This document shows, piece after piece, positions 1 to 9,121 of a stretch of DNA of 64,000 nt. The notes beneath the pieces were generated by a model. The model did no database searches. It was not told where the DNA came from and was given only the letters and a program-made list of their open reading frames with translations. Source of the stretch: Candidatus Bathyarchaeota archaeon (lineage in GTDB: Archaea; Thermoproteota; Bathyarchaeia; TCS64). Each line of letters opens with the position of its first letter. Within the stretch, counting starts at the first letter, position 1. The translations under genes and the position numbers were made by a program. The stretch covers positions 39,322-103,321 of the forward strand of contig JAOZHP010000048.1 of NCBI GenBank assembly GCA_026014815.1. The letters run 5' to 3'.

Positions 1-1288
1 TTTTGTAAAAATCGCGGAAGATATTTTTGCTATGTCTAACTACGGAGGGGGTTTCCTTCTATTTGGATTCAAAGAGCGCGAGGGTCATGCAGGTTATGAC
101 CCTTTAGGTCTCCCTGATAGCTATTCCATTGACGGGGCAGCTATTCAAAGGAAATTTAATTCCTATTCGAACGAGCCAATTACACTGTATTATAAGGAAT
201 ATACTCGATCGATAAGAACAGATGATTCAGAAGAATTACGTAGATTTGCGATTCTCTATGTTCCTCCAGGGCAGGTTGAATTATACCCCATAAAAGAGGG
301 AAATTACCGCGATCAGCAGGGTCGTAAGAAAACAGTCTTCAGGGACAAGGATATCCTGATTCGTCGTGGTAGTGTTACTGATAGAGCCACCCCATCAGAG
401 CGAAGCTGGATTACAAAAAGATTGTTAGACGAAGAATTTCAAATTGGCCTTCTAAGTGGAGATCCAGACACAGTTAACGAACACATATATAGCAATATTT
501 TCGAGTTACGTCGTTTACCTAATTTTGTGTACGAATGCTGTCTGAATCAACGAGAAAACTTACGGAAATTCAGATGGAGCGCAAGAGTCGAGAATATTGC
601 TTTTGTAAATCGAGGTGATTTCATCTATTCCTTTGAAAACCTGAATGTTGACTCTTTGAATGAATTTTTTTACACCACTACCCATAACAAGATATCAACA
701 AAAGAATTTCTTGAAGATAACGACAATGAAATACTATTCAAGTGGTTATTAAATAGTGAGATTAGTTTATATTTGTTAAATGAGGGGTTTAGGTACGATA
801 GCAAATATGGAAACACATATTTCTTCCCAAAAACCCCTGATTCAAATGAAAGAAAAGTATCTTGGCAATCAAGATATAGGAAATCAACAAGATTTGTTGT
901 TAGATATTATTACGAACAAAATCTAAATAGTTATTTATATAGACACGATGCAGCAGAATTAAGGTTTACTAATATTGGTGAAAGTTATTATCTTACAATA
1001 AAGCCACGTATAATATTAAGCTATAATGGAATGAATGCTGTACATGATTCTAAACAGGGTCCTATTATAACAAGGTTATTACATGATGAATATAATGATA
1101 AATATTTAAACAATGTTTTATTTTGGATATCACAATTTAAAGGTGATGATGAATCAATAACATTGAATGATAGATTAAACATATCACGAATACCTAAAAT
1201 TTTGGAGTTTAATAAAGGAATTAGATATGATAGACCAAAAACGGAGTTTAATGATAGAATAGAAGAAATGTATATGTTGGGTGAATAG
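1..1288 (+). CDS. AlbA_2 (Schlafen-type) domain protein, 5' truncated; probable partner of short Argonaute
   Basis: The frame is open from base 2, so the gene starts before the window; the first ATG at 32 is internal. The visible N-terminus (IAEDIFAMSNYGGGFLLFG) is the typical core of an AlbA_2 domain, the divergent nucleic-acid-binding module of Schlafen- and RecG-like proteins. After about residue 130 the protein is long, mixed in predicted structure and has no motif I can name. Its position directly upstream of a short Argonaute and segments such as YYLTIKPRIILSY and NNVLFWISQF suggest an APAZ domain, the region that holds the effector to a short Argonaute; that is inference. It runs into the Argonaute gene with essentially no gap. 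Expected role: effector or nucleic-acid-binding half of a two-protein immune complex. Confidence 0.75.
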   Translation, partial: FVKIAEDIFAMSNYGGGFLLFGFKEREGHAGYDPLGLPDSYSIDGAAIQRKFNSYSNEPITLYYKEYTRSIRTDDSEELRRFAILYVPPGQVELYPIKEGNYRDQQGRKKTVFRDKDILIRRGSVTDRATPSERSWITKRLLDEEFQIGLLSGDPDTVNEHIYSNIFELRRLPNFVYECCLNQRENLRKFRWSARVENIAFVNRGDFIYSFENLNVDSLNEFFYTTTHNKISTKEFLEDNDNEILFKWLLNSEISLYLLNEGFRYDSKYGNTYFFPKTPDSNERKVSWQSRYRKSTRFVVRYYYEQNLNSYLYRHDAAELRFTNIGESYYLTIKPRIILSYNGMNAVHDSKQGPIITRLLHDEYNDKYLNNVLFWISQFKGDDESITLNDRLNISRIPKILEFNKGIRYDRPKTEFNDRIEEMYMLGE

Positions 1289-1289
1289 G

Positions 1290-2837
1290 ATGTCGTTTCA
1301 TACGTTTTTTGTGGATGAGCCAGATTTAATATTCGGAGGACAAAAAGAAGAAAAGGATCCTAAATTAGGATTGAAACACCATGGACCATATTTTTCCCAA
1401 GATGAGAAAACTTACAGTCCAACACAAGCGAGAATTGGTATAATCGGTACAAGCCATACAATTTTCTTGATGAACAATATTTTGGATCTAATTAAAAAAT
1501 CGATAAGTAGTGATAATAGTAATAAGTGGCTTTTTCCTGATTATCCTGGAGCATCGGCAGAACTAGGGATTCGATGTGAATTTATAACATCTAATACTTG
1601 GAATGAACGACTTTTAACTCACGAATTAGAGAATATCGTCAAAATTGATGATCCCAATGTCAGAATAAATGAAGCTGTCGAATTATATGCGAGTAAATTT
1701 GAAAATATACTTATCGAGGGCTCTGGTCCAGATGTAATAATTTGTACTTTACCTTATGCCATTGAAAATTACTGTGGAATATCTGAACATACACGAGGGG
1801 CTAAAAAACCGAAGTTTACAGAACTTGAAAAACGTGTTGCCCAATTCAAACAGAGTGGTCAAAGTTTCCTTGATACATGGATAGTAGATGTTGATGATGA
1901 CAAAGATTCCAACACAATTATAGACGATGATAAAAAGAAGGAGAAAAGCTACGATTTTAGACGAGCGTTAAAAGGTCGCGCAATGAATTACGACCCACCA
2001 TCACAGCTAATTAGAGAAAGTTCATTGGAAGGTATTTTAAACTGGTCCCCAACTCGTAGAGTACAACATCCTTCGACTTTTGCTTGGAACCTTTCGACTG
2101 GTCTTTACTACAAAGCGCGCGGAAGACCTTGGAGGTTGGCCAAGCTTGAGGAGGGCTCTTGTTATATTGGAATTGCTTTTTATAAAAACAAATTAAACCC
2201 AAGTGAGAACATCGAAACCTCGATGGCTCAAATATTTACTCACACAGGTCAAGGATTTGTATTACGAGGAAGTGACGTTATACAAGACGAGTATACTCTA
2301 GATTATTATCTAAAAAAAGACCAAGCTGAGTCTCTTTTAGCCGATGCGTTAAACCTATACGAAGACAAAGTAAAAACAAAACCCAGAAGGATAGTTATTC
2401 ACAAGACTTCATTATTTAATACTGAAGAACAGACAGGATTTAAGGCCGCTATTGGGAAAACCCCCTATGATTTTATTTCGATAAAAACGGAACGCGATTT
2501 CAAATTCTTACGCACAGGAAAATATCCAGTTTTACGAGGAACAGCTATTACATTAACACAAAATGAGTGTCTGTTGTATGCCACAGGATACACGCCTCGC
2601 ATTAGAACATATCCCGGTCATAGAATTCCGCTACCTCTAAAAATAACGCACATTGGTGATACAGAGATCAATATAATTTGTAAAGAAATACTGGGATTAA
2701 CAAAACTGAATTGGAATACAACCCAATTTTCTACACAATATCCTATCACACTTGAATTTGCTCGTCGCGTGGGTCAGGTATTATCCGAGTTACCAGAAGG
2801 TTGGATAATGAAAAACCATTATCGATACTATATGTAA
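1290..2837 (+). CDS. Short prokaryotic Argonaute (MID-PIWI, catalytically inactive)
   Basis: About 515 aa, the length of short pAgos that have MID and PIWI but no N or PAZ domain. Family marks are the N-terminal stretch EPDLIFGG followed by GLKHHGPY, the mid-protein TSMAQIFTHTGQGFVLRG, PRRIVIHKTS, the GYTPRIRTYPG segment and the C-terminal NHYRYYM. The first catalytic Asp of the PIWI tetrad is absent (CYIGIAFYK), so it should bind guide and target without slicing, as in SPARTA- and SPARSA-type systems. I prefer ATG 1290; GTG 1281 in the same frame overlaps the upstream stop. Family knowledge: short pAgos work with an APAZ-bearing effector encoded next door, here the AlbA_2 protein, and trigger abortive responses on invading plasmids or phages. 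Confidence 0.88.
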   Translation: MSFHTFFVDEPDLIFGGQKEEKDPKLGLKHHGPYFSQDEKTYSPTQARIGIIGTSHTIFLMNNILDLIKKSISSDNSNKWLFPDYPGASAELGIRCEFITSNTWNERLLTHELENIVKIDDPNVRINEAVELYASKFENILIEGSGPDVIICTLPYAIENYCGISEHTRGAKKPKFTELEKRVAQFKQSGQSFLDTWIVDVDDDKDSNTIIDDDKKKEKSYDFRRALKGRAMNYDPPSQLIRESSLEGILNWSPTRRVQHPSTFAWNLSTGLYYKARGRPWRLAKLEEGSCYIGIAFYKNKLNPSENIETSMAQIFTHTGQGFVLRGSDVIQDEYTLDYYLKKDQAESLLADALNLYEDKVKTKPRRIVIHKTSLFNTEEQTGFKAAIGKTPYDFISIKTERDFKFLRTGKYPVLRGTAITLTQNECLLYATGYTPRIRTYPGHRIPLPLKITHIGDTEINIICKEILGLTKLNWNTTQFSTQYPITLEFARRVGQVLSELPEGWIMKNHYRYYM

Positions 2838-3714
2838 AAACCTACTTTTCAGACTTTGTTTAATGTCATTACTTAACATTAATTCCATTATTTAACAGAA
2901 ATCAACATTGGGGCGGTTAAAACGCGGATGAAACTACGACATATCCTATAAATTGGTGAGCAGCGGTTCGAAGCTGATGACTTTGCAGAAGGCTTGGCCT
3001 CTCTTAGCTTTTCGATACCCCATACTTGGCTGCGGTTTGTGACGCTGATCCCGAGTATGACGTTTCTGGGAAGGCTTCCCCTAGGCGCATCATAAGCCAC
3101 TTTCCAGATATGCACTTTTGCACATTTAGAAACACGATTATCAAGACCTATTTCATTTGTAGTGTTCACCAGAATAAATATTTTCTTTCATTTAAAACAA
3201 CATTTTAATAATAAAGAAAAAAGCGTTTTACTTTAATAGATCAAAATTAATCAAAATAATTTTTTATTCAAAATATTGGCTGTTGACGATTACAGAACAT
3301 ATAATTTACCTCTATCTGACGATTATATGGCTATGGTAGGGCATACCATGAGTCCACTAAGTAGCCAGACCCTCACACGGATGGATGATCATGCTTAAAA
3401 CCAAGATAAAATTATCACAGAGCAAGCTTGGATACAGTACGTAACGGGCCCAGCAGTAGTAGTACAAGACTCACAGTACCCCTTTTAGGTTGGAGATGAA
3501 TTATACTTGGAAATAGAGCCAACCACGGGAACAATGATACTATCAAAAAAACCCCAAGGCACATGACCTAACACCCAAAGGAATACTACTCAAATTCGAT
3601 AAAACAATAAGCTCAGAACAAACAACACTCGTACAAATAACCGAATAGGTGAAACAAATATGATTGTGGAAAATTTCACGCCTTGATAAGTAAACCATAG
3701 AAAATACAGTCACT
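2838..3714. other. Decayed intergenic DNA, no intact gene
   Basis: This stretch separates the Argonaute pair from the toxin-antitoxin pair. Short open frames exist on both strands (for example 2888-3169 minus) but none resembles a known family and none has a convincing ribosome-binding site. The part around 3180-3290 is very AT-rich. The only recognisable trace is an AbrB-like fragment at 3492-3566. I read it as remnants of former genes. Confidence 0.45.
3492..3566 (+). pseudogene. AbrB/SpoVT-like antitoxin remnant
   Basis: In one plus frame the peptide GDELYLEIEPTTGTMILSKK appears, which fits the second half of a swapped-hairpin AbrB domain, with the usual Gly-Asp followed by a beta strand. 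The upstream half is not open in this frame and a stop follows after about 24 codons, so only a fragment remains. AbrB antitoxins are frequent in archaeal toxin-antitoxin pairs, which suits the neighbouring toxin genes. The call rests on a short match and is tentative. Confidence 0.3.
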
Positions 3715-4059
3715 TTACCTTCTGTGTTTGTGTTTCTTATAAGAGGACTTTCTTGGTTCAATATCAAAGACCATTACCCAATTATCAGATATATCATCGC
3801 AATCGAAGCATTGTCTAAGATTTTTTATGTCAGGAAAGTCACGGCATTCTTCACAGATTTGATAAATAATTCGATCATCTCCTGCCCTGACCTTTCTAAA
3901 TCCATGGAGAATTGGCCCTTTTAATTGGATAGAACCTTGAATGGGATCGTCACCAAGCTCATTCATTCGCTCAGTTATTCTTTCCCATCTGGGTTTAGCA
4001 CGTTTTTTTAAGCGTTGAAGTTCTTTTTCGGGCTTACTTTGCATTCGAACTTCATACAT
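3715..4059 (-). CDS. RelE/ParE-superfamily toxin
   Basis: A 114-aa basic protein with RelE/ParE architecture: an N-terminal basic helix (KPEKELQRLKKRAKPRWERI), a central segment PIQGSIQLKGPILHGFRKVR where the RelE/ParE fold places the strand GxYRxRxGDYRI, then GDDRIIYQICEEC. RelE members cleave mRNA on the ribosome and ParE members poison gyrase; I cannot decide which applies. Two CxxC-like cysteine clusters in the second half (CEEC and CFDC) are unusual for the family and may bind zinc. The C-terminus is very basic. The gene overlaps the upstream antitoxin gene by 8 bp, so they are co-transcribed with the antitoxin first. Confidence 0.72.
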   Translation of the reverse strand: MYEVRMQSKPEKELQRLKKRAKPRWERITERMNELGDDPIQGSIQLKGPILHGFRKVRAGDDRIIYQICEECRDFPDIKNLRQCFDCDDISDNWVMVFDIEPRKSSYKKHKHRR

Positions 4060-4696
4060 TTTCTAGCACGTCGCTGAGCTTGATTGAAGGCTTTGATTTC
4101 GCAGAATGAACAGATTTCACTAGCGAACTTAGCGCCTTAGGATTCAGGTAGATCTCTAAAGATGCTAGATCCTCTTCACTAATCTTGAATTCTCGATCTG
4201 GATCCCAGATTGTTGGCCTTCTTAGGACATATCTCTTGGGATCAGTGTTGTGAATGGTAACCCTTGGATAAACGGGGTTTTTCATTCTGTGAACCAGATC
4301 AACAAGTTCATCCCTAGGAATATGTGCATATTTTCGATTTGTTCTCTTTATCTTGTCTGTGATAATTGAATTTTGATCGAAAATATGCGAGAACGCATCA
4401 AGTACCTTCAAGCCAAATGGAGTAGCGTTATGTGCTAATGGCGAAATCATATGAGCATTTTCAAGCTCAGAAACATCATTTTGGAGTTCAGAACTAAAAG
4501 GGCCGTAATGAAGTTTTATAAAAGCATAGTTGAATCCCTTATAACCTTGGCCCTGCATCTCCTTTGATGAAAGAAAGGTCAGTTTTTGGAGGATCGTATC
4601 ACCCACACCCTGTCCCGAGTCAGCAATGGTATATAATACTAAGAATTTGTCTACTATGCGCTCCTCAGGGGTCCTCCCACCACGTTTTATCCTCAT
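4052..4696 (-). CDS. Panacea/SocA-like (DUF4065) antitoxin
   Basis: A 214-aa protein. Residues about 15-95 follow the DUF4065/Panacea pattern: a helix FLVLYTIADSGQG, then KLTFLSSKEM, then the characteristic stretch KLHYGPFSSELQNDVSEL. Panacea domains neutralise many unrelated toxins through direct binding, in operons with the antitoxin first, exactly the arrangement here with a RelE-like gene overlapping by 8 bp. The last 100 residues (RPTIWDPDREFKISEEDL onwards) are an extension I cannot assign; it could carry toxin specificity. The start ATG at 4694-4696 is the only sensible one. The upstream region to 4860 is AT-rich and may contain the promoter. Confidence 0.65.
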   Translation of the reverse strand: MRIKRGGRTPEERIVDKFLVLYTIADSGQGVGDTILQKLTFLSSKEMQGQGYKGFNYAFIKLHYGPFSSELQNDVSELENAHMISPLAHNATPFGLKVLDAFSHIFDQNSIITDKIKRTNRKYAHIPRDELVDLVHRMKNPVYPRVTIHNTDPKRYVLRRPTIWDPDREFKISEEDLASLEIYLNPKALSSLVKSVHSAKSKPSIKLSDVLENV

Positions 4697-4960
4697 TTCA
4701 AACGACCCTGACTATTTCATGCGCATTCACATTCTGATGAATGATGTTCAAGTTTTTAGAGATGCGTTACTTATATAACTTGTTGCATGAAGACAACGTT
4801 TCACAATTAATTTATTATGAATTATTAGTTAAAATAAATGAATTATCGGTGTGTTTCCTACTCTCATTGAGTACCCGCAATATAATATGAAAATTATCTA
4901 TCAATTAGTGATGATACAGGCATCTCTGCAAGCATAGTAGACTTTCAAAAGGGGGATTAT

Positions 4961-4978
4961 ACCCCACGAATGTGGGGT
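4961..4978. repeat. Perfect 7-bp inverted repeat
   Basis: ACCCCAC (4961-4967) and GTGGGGT (4972-4978) are separated by the loop gaat. It lies in the gene-free stretch, upstream of the transposase remnant on neither gene's obvious 3' end. It may be a terminator, an IS end or an operator; nothing in the sequence decides. Confidence 0.35.
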
Positions 4979-5112
4979 TATGTCTTAACTGAGCAGTATA
5001 ACCATAACCCTCTTAGTGACATTTCCACCTTTGAATTAGAGATAAGACGACTTATCAAGACAAGAGCTTAAGCTATCGATAAGCCACAACCAAAGAAGAA
5101 TTAGATTAAAAA

Positions 5113-5320
5113 TTATGTAGATCTCGAGGCTCTTCTGATCAGTCCTAGCCACTTATTTTCTTTTAGGTTGAGGTTTAATCCCGATGCTTCGGCTGGTTTC
5201 TGTCCGTCGAGGCTCATGTGGGGTCTTATAAAGTTGTAACAAGTTCTGAATCCCTACGCCAGTTCCTAGGCGAAGTTAGTCATCTTTCTGAATAAATGGA
5301 AGGTTCAGAACCCATGTCTT
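5113..5320 (-). pseudogene. C-terminal remnant of IS6-like DDE transposase
   Basis: Read on the minus strand, 5113-5246 encodes YNFIRPHMSLDGQKPAEASG and a basic tail up to a stop. The motif NFIRPHMSL-GxxPAEAxG is the signature around the C-terminal Glu region of IS6/IS240-type DDE transposases. Immediately upstream the frame carries stop codons and shifts (KTWVLNLPFIQKDD is in another frame), so the gene is broken. The rest of the element is gone. It shows old IS traffic between the toxin-antitoxin and restriction modules. Confidence 0.7.
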
Positions 5321-5583
5321 AATACTATCCGTACCAAAAGACAGATTATTATCCGAATCGAAAGAAGTAAAGGATACTCTAATGAAAGAAATGGAATACC
5401 TTAATTCAGTTTTTAAATGACATTCAACCCGATGGTGCGCTAAACATCCTCCTCACTACGTCGCTGCTATTTATGATAATATGTATAGGTATCATCTAAC
5501 AATTATTACGGTTACATTGGACTACGTAAAAGTACAAACCAAAAGTATAATATAGTAATACCAATACAAAGTACTAATGAAGA

Positions 5584-5787
5584 ATGTCCTCTAAAACGAT
5601 CGAAAGGATATACGGAGCATTATATTATAGTGAACCACAGACCCCTAATGAGATTGCGAAGAGTCTCAAATTAAATCAAAAAACGGTGCAAAGCATTCTG
5701 TTGGAGTTAGCGATGACTAAAGGCGATGTCAAGTGGAAGAAAATAGGGCGATATAGAATTTTTTGGAAAGTGGAGAGAAACGAATGA
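5584..5787 (+). CDS. Small winged helix-turn-helix protein, first gene of the restriction operon
   Basis: A 67-aa protein that is almost only a winged helix: helix 1 (TIERIYGALYY), a helix-turn-helix (TPNEIAKSLKLNQKTVQSILLELA) and a wing (VKWKKIGRYRIFW). Its stop overlaps the start of the nuclease-methyltransferase gene in an ATGA arrangement at 5784-5787, so the two are translationally coupled. Known small controller (C) proteins delay restriction subunit expression until methylation is established; C proteins are usually Xre-type, so a winged-helix controller would be a variant. The regulatory role is inferred only from position. Confidence 0.7.
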   Translation: MSSKTIERIYGALYYSEPQTPNEIAKSLKLNQKTVQSILLELAMTKGDVKWKKIGRYRIFWKVERNE

Positions 5788-7730
5788 CTCAGCAAACAGC
5801 GAATAATCTCGATACTTTCAGACTTTCATCCATTATTTCATCAAGAAAGAAGGGTCATGGGCTAACCGTTTTCAGCGAAGATGAGATTGGTGAATTAGAA
5901 AAAAGAGTCTTTCTAAAAAGAGGAAAACCTTACATCAAATGCTTTGTGTCTCATGTAGACAGACAACTAAAACCCGAAGAGATAGTAAGACAACTTTTTG
6001 CGATGAGACTAGTTTATCACTACGGCTATCCACCAGAAAGACTCGCTGTAGAAAAAAGCGTGTATTTTGGAGCTGGTATTCATGAAAAAAAGGCAGACAT
6101 CGTCGTTTTCCACAAAGATTTGGAACACCCATACATTATTGTTGAAGTAAAAAAACCAACAAGAAAAGATGGGATACAACAGCTCAAGTCGTATTGCAAT
6201 GCAGAAGGTTCTCCAATCGGCATATGGACCAATGGAGAAGGAGTTATAGTGCTTCATAGAGAGGAACCAAATATCTTCTCAAACCTTTCCAGTATACCAA
6301 CGGTCAATCAAGCGCTCATAGATGTTATCAAAGAACCTTGGACAATAGACAAACTTGCCAAAGAAAATAAGCTTGCCAAGGAAAGACTCTCCTTGAAAAG
6401 CGTTATACTTGATCTGGAAGACCTCGTGTTAGCAAATGCTGGAGTTGATGCCTTTGATGAAGTTTTCAAGTTGATTTATGCAAAGCTGTATGATGAGTGG
6501 GCAGCAACAAACCAAAAAGACCGAAAGAGACGAATCCACTTCAGGATCTACGGTGAATCCCCGTCTGAACTATACGAGAAGATCAATAACTTGTTCGTAC
6601 GAGCTACAAAGAAATGGAGAGATGTTTTTCCTCCAATGACAAGAATAGAACTACAACCATCACATCTGTACACATGTGTATCGTTTCTTCAAGATATTAA
6701 ATTCTTCAATGCTAATCTTCAAGTTATTGACGAAGCCTTTGAGTACCTAATAACTCAAGTTGCAAAAGGATCGAAAGGTCAGTTTTTCACTCCGAGATAT
6801 GTAATCGATATGTGCGTTAAAATGTTAAATCCTAACGAATCTGAATACGTGATCGATCCTGCAGCTGGTTCTTGCGGATTTACCGTTCACACCTTCTTCC
6901 ATTTGTGGGGAAAGGAATCGATAAGTTCTCCCACGAAAGAAGAAGCGGAATATGCTGGAACTATGATTTATGGTATAGACTTTGATGGTCGTGCTGTAAA
7001 GATAGCAAAAGCTATGAATCTAATAGCTGGAGACGGGAAATCAAACGTTTATAAGCTGAATAGTTTAGACCCTAAATCTTGGAGTGAGGACGGGAAAGCA
7101 GCTTTCCGTAAATTTCTTACGAGATTTCAAGAAATTGATCAGGACATAGATAACCAAAAAAACTTCAAGTATTTCGATTTTGACGTTTTAATGACAAATC
7201 CACCTTTTGCAGGTAAAATAAGGGATCAGATGATTCTAAGGAACTACCAACTCGCTACAAAAGAAAATGGAAGAAGGGCATTTACCATGAGCAGAGACGT
7301 TCTCTTTCTCGAAAGATGTCTTAATTTTCTTAAGTTGGGGGGAAGAATGGCCATTATTTTACCTCAAGGAAGATTCAACAACATCAATGATGAATATATC
7401 AGAAAATACATAATGGAGAAAGCAAGAATACTAGCTGTAGTAAGCCTCCATTCAAACACCTTCAAACCGCACACAGGAACGAAAACATCCGTTCTTTTCC
7501 TGCAAAAATGGGATGAGAAGTTATGTCCAAAGAAAGAGGATTACCCAATTTTCTTCGCTGTTTCAGAAAGAGGTGGTAAAGATAATTCGGGAAACTATGT
7601 TGTCAAGAGTGATAATGATGGAAGACCTATTGTTGATGAACATGGGCATCTTGGAATAGATCATGATCTATTTGAGATTGCAGATGCTTTTGAAAAGTTC
7701 GTAAAAAAAGAAAGAATGAGTTTCAGATAG
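5784..7730 (+). CDS. Fused HsdR_N-type nuclease and N6-adenine methyltransferase (BcgI-like)
   Basis: Start ATG 5784 overlaps the upstream stop and has gtggagag upstream; TTG 5763 is an in-frame alternative. The N-terminal 170 residues form a restriction nuclease domain of the HSDR_N/PD-(D/E)XK kind: Asp105 in ADIVVF, then Glu121 and Lys123 in IIVEVKK. Residues about 320-600 are an N6-adenine methyltransferase with motif I DPAAGSCGF near 356-365 and motif IV NPPF near 472. Cutting and methylating activities are therefore in one polypeptide without a translocating helicase, as in BcgI, where a separate S subunit supplies specificity. The S gene follows 2 bp later. Expected reaction: methylate recognised adenines and cut unmodified DNA. 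Confidence 0.85.
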   Translation: MTQQTANNLDTFRLSSIISSRKKGHGLTVFSEDEIGELEKRVFLKRGKPYIKCFVSHVDRQLKPEEIVRQLFAMRLVYHYGYPPERLAVEKSVYFGAGIHEKKADIVVFHKDLEHPYIIVEVKKPTRKDGIQQLKSYCNAEGSPIGIWTNGEGVIVLHREEPNIFSNLSSIPTVNQALIDVIKEPWTIDKLAKENKLAKERLSLKSVILDLEDLVLANAGVDAFDEVFKLIYAKLYDEWAATNQKDRKRRIHFRIYGESPSELYEKINNLFVRATKKWRDVFPPMTRIELQPSHLYTCVSFLQDIKFFNANLQVIDEAFEYLITQVAKGSKGQFFTPRYVIDMCVKMLNPNESEYVIDPAAGSCGFTVHTFFHLWGKESISSPTKEEAEYAGTMIYGIDFDGRAVKIAKAMNLIAGDGKSNVYKLNSLDPKSWSEDGKAAFRKFLTRFQEIDQDIDNQKNFKYFDFDVLMTNPPFAGKIRDQMILRNYQLATKENGRRAFTMSRDVLFLERCLNFLKLGGRMAIILPQGRFNNINDEYIRKYIMEKARILAVVSLHSNTFKPHTGTKTSVLFLQKWDEKLCPKKEDYPIFFAVSERGGKDNSGNYVVKSDNDGRPIVDEHGHLGIDHDLFEIADAFEKFVKKERMSFR

Positions 7731-7732
7731 AT

Positions 7733-9121
7733 ATGGTTGAAATAATAATCGTCAGTTTCAGCGAGGCACTAGAAGAAAGTAGGCTGGATCCTGATTATTA
7801 CAGAGGCATCTTGCCCAAGAACCAAAACCTACAGTATAAAAAGATTGGAGATAAAGAGGTAACCACGTTTATACAATATGGCATTTCTCTTGGTATGAAT
7901 GAGACTGGAGCTGGTTACAAGATTTACCGCATGAATGAAATTGAAGATATGTTATGTTCGGATAAAGTTTCAAAATACGTTGACATACCGCAAGCAGAGA
8001 TGCAGAAATTTAGACTTAAAAACAATGATGTACTTTTCAATAGAACTAACTCATTTGCTTTTGTTGGGAGAACGGGTATTTTTAAGGAAATTTCGAAAGA
8101 AGATTATGTTTTCGCATCGTATTTAGTGAGGCTGAGAACTAATGAAAAGTTAGTACTTCCAGAATATTTGACAGTTTTTCTTAATACGAAATTCGGGATT
8201 TCTGAAATTAAGCGAAGGGCACGTATCTCAATAAACCAATCCAACGTCAGTGCACGGGAACTAAAAAAAATCGAGATACCGATAATTGACATGTCATTGC
8301 AAGAGCAAATAAGGGACTTACTTAATAACGCCTTTATAACTCTACAAAAGTCAAAAAACCTTTATCATGAAGCTGAAGTTTTGCTTGCAGAAGAATTACA
8401 GTTATTAGACTACCATTTTGAGAAGGTATTAACTTTTACTGCTCAATTGAGTGAGTTAACTTCAAAGCGTTTCGATGCGGAATACTACCATCCAAAATAT
8501 AAAGAAACTCTAAAGAAGGTTGAGGAAGTTGCTGAAAGAAATAGTTGGGAAATCAACAATATACGGGACATAAGTGAGCCATTGAGGTATGGCACATCAG
8601 AAAAGCTCAATTATTTGAACCAAGGAATACCATTTTTACGAACAACAGACGTACAAGTCTTTGATTTTGACCCTGACTCATTGTGTTATATCTCTGAACA
8701 AGATGCTGAGAGCCTGACATATGCGAAGATTGACGAAGGAGATTTAGTCATTTCACGGAGCGGTACATTAGGATTAACCGTACCTATAAGCAAAGAATTG
8801 TCTGGCAGCATATTTGGTTCTTATTTAATAAGGATACGACCAAAAATAGAAATAGATCATATCTACCTAGCTTTTTATCTAAATTCCTTTCTTGGAAAGA
8901 TTCAAGTCGAACAAAACGCGACTGGTGCCGTTCAGACCAATCTAACTATACCAGCGATTGAAAAAATAAAAGTGCTAATACCTCAGAAAGAATTTCAAAA
9001 AAAGATAGTTTGTCTGTTAAATGAATCAAAAGCACTTAGACATATTGCAAAAAAAATATTGAAGGACACAAAGGTTAGAGTTGAAGAGGAAATTGAAAAA
9101 TGCCAGCTCCTGGAGAAATAA
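7733..9121 (+). CDS. HsdS-like specificity subunit
   Basis: A 462-aa protein with two target-recognition domains separated by helical spacers. The first repeat opens with SRLDPDYY and the second with SKRFDAEYYHPKY, the usual opening of type I and BcgI S-subunit TRDs; each ends in a helix (INQSNVSARELKKIEIPI and VQTNLTIPAIEKIKVLIP) that forms the conserved coiled spacer. Two TRDs predict recognition of a bipartite, asymmetric site. Starts 2 bp after the nuclease-methyltransferase gene, so the proteins are made together and should form a complex. Confidence 0.85.
   Translation: MVEIIIVSFSEALEESRLDPDYYRGILPKNQNLQYKKIGDKEVTTFIQYGISLGMNETGAGYKIYRMNEIEDMLCSDKVSKYVDIPQAEMQKFRLKNNDVLFNRTNSFAFVGRTGIFKEISKEDYVFASYLVRLRTNEKLVLPEYLTVFLNTKFGISEIKRRARISINQSNVSARELKKIEIPIIDMSLQEQIRDLLNNAFITLQKSKNLYHEAEVLLAEELQLLDYHFEKVLTFTAQLSELTSKRFDAEYYHPKYKETLKKVEEVAERNSWEINNIRDISEPLRYGTSEKLNYLNQGIPFLRTTDVQVFDFDPDSLCYISEQDAESLTYAKIDEGDLVISRSGTLGLTVPISKELSGSIFGSYLIRIRPKIEIDHIYLAFYLNSFLGKIQVEQNATGAVQTNLTIPAIEKIKVLIPQKEFQKKIVCLLNESKALRHIAKKILKDTKVRVEEEIEKCQLLEK

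Larger units (their letters stand above)
4697..5583. other. Long intergenic stretch with IS remnant and hairpin
   Basis: Almost 900 bp without an intact gene between the toxin-antitoxin pair and the restriction operon. It holds a perfect 7-bp hairpin at 4961-4978 and the 3' end of a transposase gene at 5113-5320, both listed separately. The last 80 bp before 5584 are AT-rich (tataatatagtaataccaat) and are the likely promoter of the restriction operon. Confidence 0.5.

Noticed and set aside
2888-3169. 93-codon minus-strand frame as a gene
   Set aside because: Composition is not protein-like, no ribosome-binding site, no motif, and it lies in AT-rich decayed DNA.
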